Assembly: GCF_020379485.1 (NCBI RefSeq)
Contig: NC_063450.1
Span: 50,310,681-50,374,680, forward strand
Length of the DNA: 64,000 nt
Source of the DNA: Brassica napus
Taxonomy: Eukaryota; Streptophyta; Magnoliopsida; Brassicales; Brassicaceae
Direction: 5' to 3'
The notes under the pieces are model-generated. The model had not been told where the DNA came from. It saw nothing but the letters and a program-made list of their open reading frames with translations, and did not search any database. Made by a program: the position numbers and the translations under genes. Positions 59,166-64,000 of the stretch are shown piece by piece. Positions within the stretch are counted from its first letter, which is position 1; each line of letters opens with the position of its first letter.

Positions 59166-59656
59166 CACAAACCAAAACGGCTCACATCCAAATGGGTTTA
59201 TTTGTGTTACGATATGGCTGGAGCTGATGGAAGTACCGTTTTAATGCTGAGCGAGTTTTGAGGTCTCTGCCACTTTGGTTCTTTGGTTCTTTGAATAGGA
59301 AGTTTCTCTAAGTCCCCAAACAAGCTTCTGTGACTTGTTTATATCCGTTAGTTGAAGATCGGAGCACTCTTCTACAATGGTCGCTACCATCGGGACATCT
59401 ACTTCGGTTCTTTCAACGAGGTTATTGGCTTAAGTGTTTGTTTTTCATGTCTTAATCTTCTCATATCTCTTTAATCTTCTCATATCTCTGTAGTTTGATT
59501 ATGTTTTTCTATATTGTCAGGTTCTGAAAAGATTACGATCTTTGTCAGCTTATGGTTCTGGAAGGAGTGTGTTCCTTGCCGGCTTAGTTTGTGTAAGGAC
59601 TGCAGTTTATCCGTTTAAATATTAATCTACAAATGACAAAAAAAAAAAAAAAAAAA
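59166..59656 (+). mobile_element. 5'-truncated LINE 3' end
   Basis: About 490 bp of T- and G-rich, UTR-like sequence in the style of crucifer LINE 3' regions (TTTGGTTCTTTGGTTCTTTG, TCTCATATCTCTTTAATC repeated). It ends in a poly(A) tail of about 19 (59638-59656). AACTTAAATGAATACTTGACA after the tail resembles AACTCAAATACACTTGCCA before the body (about 59150-59168), an imperfect target duplication. Confidence 0.5.
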
Positions 59657-61169
59657 ACTTAAATGAATACTTGACAAGATAAGTAACGCTGGCAGTGGAG
59701 AACTTGTGTTGCACAGTTGCACAGTACAAGAACGTGTTCGTACAAACACGTTTGGAATATCCTTGCATGTCATAACGCGTTTCTGAATATTTAACATGCT
59801 ATAAGGCTATGGTGGAATCAGAAGTCAGAAGATACGACTTACCAACTGAAGATGATGAGTTAATCCATTTCTGACAAGTGACAAGAAGAATGAAACATAT
59901 ACACTCGTGGCCTCTTCTCATTGGACACATAATACTGCGGAAGATACGACTTTTTCACAATATCGTTTATTTAATCATATTTGATATATAGCAAATTATT
60001 AGGTATTCGGATCTTTTCAATTTAGTTTCTTTTTTATAACATCCATTAAATTTAGTTGCTACTAGCTACCACATTTCATGTTTTTGTTCATGTTTAATTT
60101 CGTTCTACTGGTTATGAACTTATGATTGTTGTGGACAGACTTTAATCATTTTTTTTCTTTAAAGACGTACTTTAATCATGGCATAGATTCATAAGACAAG
60201 TCTTCAATCAGAAAGACTACTATAAATTCATTAACATTCGTACCCAAAAAAAAAGACTACTGGAAGCTGTTTTTGTTTTAGTACTTCGTAATTTGAGTTG
60301 AGTAGTTCAGCGAATATCAAACGTGTTACAAATGTAACCGCTTCAGTGAAATCCACATATTAACGAAAAAATGTAGACGACTAACCGAAGAAAGCATAAC
60401 TATATACAGCTAGATTATATACTTAATAAATAACATAGATTATAGATTGCAATATCGTTTGATGCATGTCTCGTATATTTACATGAAGATGCTCTCCTTA
60501 TTAGCCGCACAAACAGACGCCAAACTCCACTTCTCTTTCACGTTCTCTATTACAACTTGCAACTTTGTTTATTATGTTATATAGTATTAAATTAAGCCAG
60601 TTACTGTACTAGTATTAAAATTAGTGGATACTTCAATGATTGGTCCATAAGATATCACGAACTTCTGCTCGAAGATTTCGTGTTAGAATTAGTGATTGAT
60701 TACAATTTATTATGCACTTATGGGAATCAATCAATCAATTGGTGACTAAATTTGATTCTATGTTCCTATGAAATTACACACAATATGTAAACAATCCATT
60801 GGCTTGTCTTTTTTGTGGAAGACATAATCCAGCATGGTTTGAAGAGAATCTATGACACTAATCTAGAAGAAATCAACTACATGTCATTAATTTCCCAAAA
60901 AAATTCGTCTAACATATGTTGTTACAGAAATTAACAAAATGTAATGTATATATAAATCTTGGTGCTGAATGTGGACAGTGTCTATCCCCAATGATAAAGC
61001 ACAATCATAAAATTTTCAGTTTGGAAAACGAGGTGGCGGTGATATTATTATGCATTGCATATTAAACCTACTGGGGTATTTACATGCACCTTCATTCTAC
61101 TCGTGTTTGGTGTTTTACACTAGACGATATGCGCTAGAACTAATCACCGTTTCAGTAAACATTAATTAT

Positions 61170-61172
<3 letters not shown>

Positions 61173-61200
<28 letters not shown>

Positions 61201-61204
61201 GGGG
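61173..61204. repeat. T18-G14 homopolymer junction
   Basis: Eighteen T directly followed by fourteen G. Confidence 0.95.
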
Positions 61205-61542
61205 TCTCAAAGAGGAAAGATTAGTTCTATTTTTAAAATCTGTGATTAAAAACACCTAACTCTTTTAGAATAACTGATGACAAGAAAGATGCAGTCTTAC
61301 AATATAAATATTCATACTAGTTCTCAAATTTCTCACATATATTAGTACTGTATTATCTTAAAAACCTAAGCTATTAGTTTAAAAAAACCTTAACTATTTA
61401 TTAAAATCTTTCTTTTTAGTGGTTAAATTGAAATTCTTAAGAGTGCCTGGCCGAATCTCATACGTCTCTCCGTTGGAACCGACGTCTCTTCCAAGCAAAA
61501 TAATTTCGAACGCATCTTTCCTTGAAGCAAAGGATCGCCACA

Positions 61543-61604
61543 ATACCACCTACATCATTGTTGTTAGTGTAAGATACCACCTACATCATTGTTGTTAGTG
61601 TAAG
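61543..61604. repeat. 31-bp tandem duplication
   Basis: Two identical head-to-tail 31-mers starting ATACCACCTACATCATTG, at 61543-61573 and 61574-61604. Identity of the copies indicates a recent event. Confidence 0.9.
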
Positions 61605-64000
61605 TAAATCTATATGAGAACATATAAATCATCATTACCTAGTTTTCAAGTTGGTCTTGTATTGAGATTCAATCCACAGTTTTGTTTCCGAATCTTAAGC
61701 TGGTGGGTTTGATCACATGCGATTACACTGGTCTATTAGTATTACGTAAATCAGATAGAAATATACACCATTTGTAAGAGTACGTGCATATAAGTGTATA
61801 TATCCTCTATAAGCATTTTAAGGTTACTTTGTTTTCGTTATCTTCTAGCTAAATTAATTAATTTAAATTAATCATATTGTTTTGACAAAAAAAAATTAAT
61901 CATATTGTTATGCCGGTTAATACCCTCTAGTCACCCTGTTCTAAGTCCAAACAAACAAACATTAAATCTTTACACAGAATCTTAATCTTGGTGTGTAGGC
62001 AAATTTGAGAACATAACACTTAATTTTTATTATTAAACCTTAGTTTCAACTCATAACTCGGAATCAACTATTGACAATACTACGTTTAAGGCGTGAATTA
62101 GCTCTTCCAAATAAAATTAAACTACAACCTTTGTAATTTTCCAAATTTCACTAAACTAATCACCATACATTTAATAAAAACTAGATTTTTGACCACGCTT
62201 AGAAAGCGCAGGTTTATTTTTTAAATTAAATAAATTTATCTTATATAATTTCTATATAAGATAATGTATAGTTTTGGGTACATTTACCTGAGTGCATTGA
62301 ACCCTACCAAACTAAAAAAAAAACTCAAAATTAAGTTGAATTTCATAAATAACCGAGTATATCCTATATTTTTGGAACCGAAAAATAGAAACCGAATTAA
62401 GAACCAAATGAGTACTTAAATTTTTAAAATACAAATTATATACCTATTAGACATAACTAAACCATTTTAAAAATTTATACTATTAATGAAACTATATGTG
62501 GTAATGATCACGTCATGTGTAAACATGTTTGAATAATATGTCATATATTCATGAGAATTTATTGTTAGAGTAATTATATAATAGATTATGGGAAAATAAT
62601 AAATGAATTCGTTTAAATTATGTAAATTATTTATATAGTTAGAGAAATATAAAATAAAACCAAATAAATAGTTAAGTCTAATGAAATGGTTCAACAACTT
62701 TGTTTAATTAGATTTTTTAGGATTCATTCCCTTTTAATAGTATAGAGACGCTTTTGACTAGCAGATATATAGAGTATTAATTTTCGATTGTAAGTGGAGC
62801 TAAACTTTTGTTAATCTATGCATCGAAATAAATGTTTTCTCGAATTATGTACTATGTTGTGCCGTATGAATAATGATGATACCAAAAAAAGTAAGTTTTT
62901 TGTTTGGAGTCTTTGGACCATAAATCGTAACCAACCAACACAAGTTCGAATTAACAAAACTCTGTTAAGCAGAATTGATAAACTCGTGCTGATTTTAAAC
63001 TTTGATTAATTGTTGACAAAAAATGGTAATATAGGTCTGTTTAATCCACTCAATTACCTGAGTATTAAACTTATAAAATTTTATAACTACTGTTTTGATA
63101 TGTGGGGTTACCTAAGATCCTCCAAGAACTTAATTGTTGATGAACATAATATTGGTCAAAATTGGAATCATAATCTTATGTTATGATTGTATGTACCTAT
63201 GTCACATAGTTCGACTTTAACCACTCTTAGATCTCCAATATATCCTTCTCGATCTTTTTGCTTCACATATATATATGATACTGAGTTTTATATAGTATTT
63301 TCTTGCAACGACGCATCATTAAGTATTCCTCTTTTTTTATCCTAAAAAGTTTAATCCTCTAAAGAACTTTTTGTTTTATTAAATCACTAATTCACTATAC
63401 ATATAAATATCTATATATGTGTAAAATAAAGTAGTACAGTGATCTTATTGGTAAAAATCACATCACAAACGCAACTATAAAAATGGAGAGAGAAAGAGAG
63501 CATGTATGCTTAAAATCTGGTAGTGTAGAAATTTATACTTTATATAAGATGTACCAGAGGCATAACTAGTATCAACTATATATTTTAATATGTTTATCTT
63601 CATGTGTAAATTTAAACTTTGTATTTGTACTTGTTGCATGTGTTGTTAGGTTCTTAAGTAAGAGAACTAAAATCTGCGTTAATTAAACAAATGTTTAATT
63701 AGCCGTACGTACCGCCATTAATAGAGAGCATTATAATAACTCATTAGGGAATAGGGAGCATACTTTGACCACTTGGGGAAAATTATAAATATGTAATGTT
63801 TTTTTGTTGTAACTTTGTTAAAAAAAATAATATGGGGGTTTATCGGACTATATGCGGCCCATGATTAGACTAAAACTAAATATGTAATCGCGATTCAGCA
63901 TATCCCTGACTAATATTTAATTTAAATTGTTAAATGACATTATTTAAATAGTTGTAAATAGTTTTAAAAATAACCATGAGAGACGAGTGAACAAAAGCTT

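Larger units (their letters stand above)
59657..64000. other. Gene-poor AT-rich sequence to window end
   Basis: No gene can be supported. The region 61440-61560 is less AT-rich and on the minus strand reads RKDAFEIILLGRDVGSNGET before losing the frame. This may be a decayed exon or captured fragment, but I do not recognise the family. The rest contains short random frames only. Confidence 0.4.

Noticed and set aside
1..64000. CRISPR arrays, operons, bacterial-style terminators
   Set aside because: The window is plant nuclear DNA with spliced genes. The repeats seen are microsatellites, LTRs and MITEs with no regular spacer structure.

Overview
This is plant nuclear DNA: AT-rich intergenic sequence, short GT-AG introns, many retroelements, MITEs and microsatellites. 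The protein-coding genes match, in order, a stretch of Arabidopsis thaliana chromosome 4 as I remember it (the AT4G26030 to AT4G26150 interval). The species is therefore a Brassicaceae, most likely a Brassica-type relative whose genes are spaced more widely than in Arabidopsis. Gene names come from protein motifs and recalled orthologues; no search was run.

Genes from left to right: an intronless degenerate C2H2-like protein (692-1636, +); the LRR protein PIRL8 (10880-13711, +, 4 exons); a 62-residue single-membrane-span protein (14378-14725, -); a ribosomal-L18ae-like membrane protein (18577-19835, -); the MAP kinase kinase MKK1 (22289-24518, +, 8 exons); the PP2C phosphatase ABI1 (24910-26428, -, 4 exons); beta-galactosidase BGAL12 (30373-34820, -, 18 exons); and the B-class GATA factor CGA1/GATA22 (47345-48822, +, 3 exons). 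All reading frames close through the splice junctions given, and lengths are close to those I recall for the Arabidopsis proteins. ABI1 is a negative regulator of ABA signalling, MKK1 acts in stress and immune MAPK cascades, and CGA1 acts in chloroplast and cytokinin responses. They are neighbours by ancestry rather than an operon-like unit. The RPS2-to-NPR2 block expected between ABI1 and BGAL12 is missing.

Much of the remainder is mobile DNA. There is a TRIM with both LTRs and a CTATA target duplication (2104-2867). A LINE-like sequence appears to be interrupted by a gypsy LTR/PBS/gag remnant (5204-7182). There is a copia RNase H plus LTR end (7204-7681), and a truncated copia body embedded between two copies of a 193-bp host sequence (14798-18406). 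A tRNA-derived SINE lies at 29467-29703 and a Helitron-like AT-rich element at 37022-38099. A complete and apparently very young copia element, with near-identical LTRs, an intact polyprotein and a CTATC target duplication, occupies 41571-46743 about 600 bp upstream of CGA1. A non-autonomous hAT element with a perfect 8-bp target duplication and a GC-rich foreign-looking core is at 53178-54091, and a LINE 3' end at 59166-59656. Three copies of one foldback MITE family lie at about 9.9, 39.8 and 57.6 kb. The last 15 kb, apart from these elements, contains no gene I can support.
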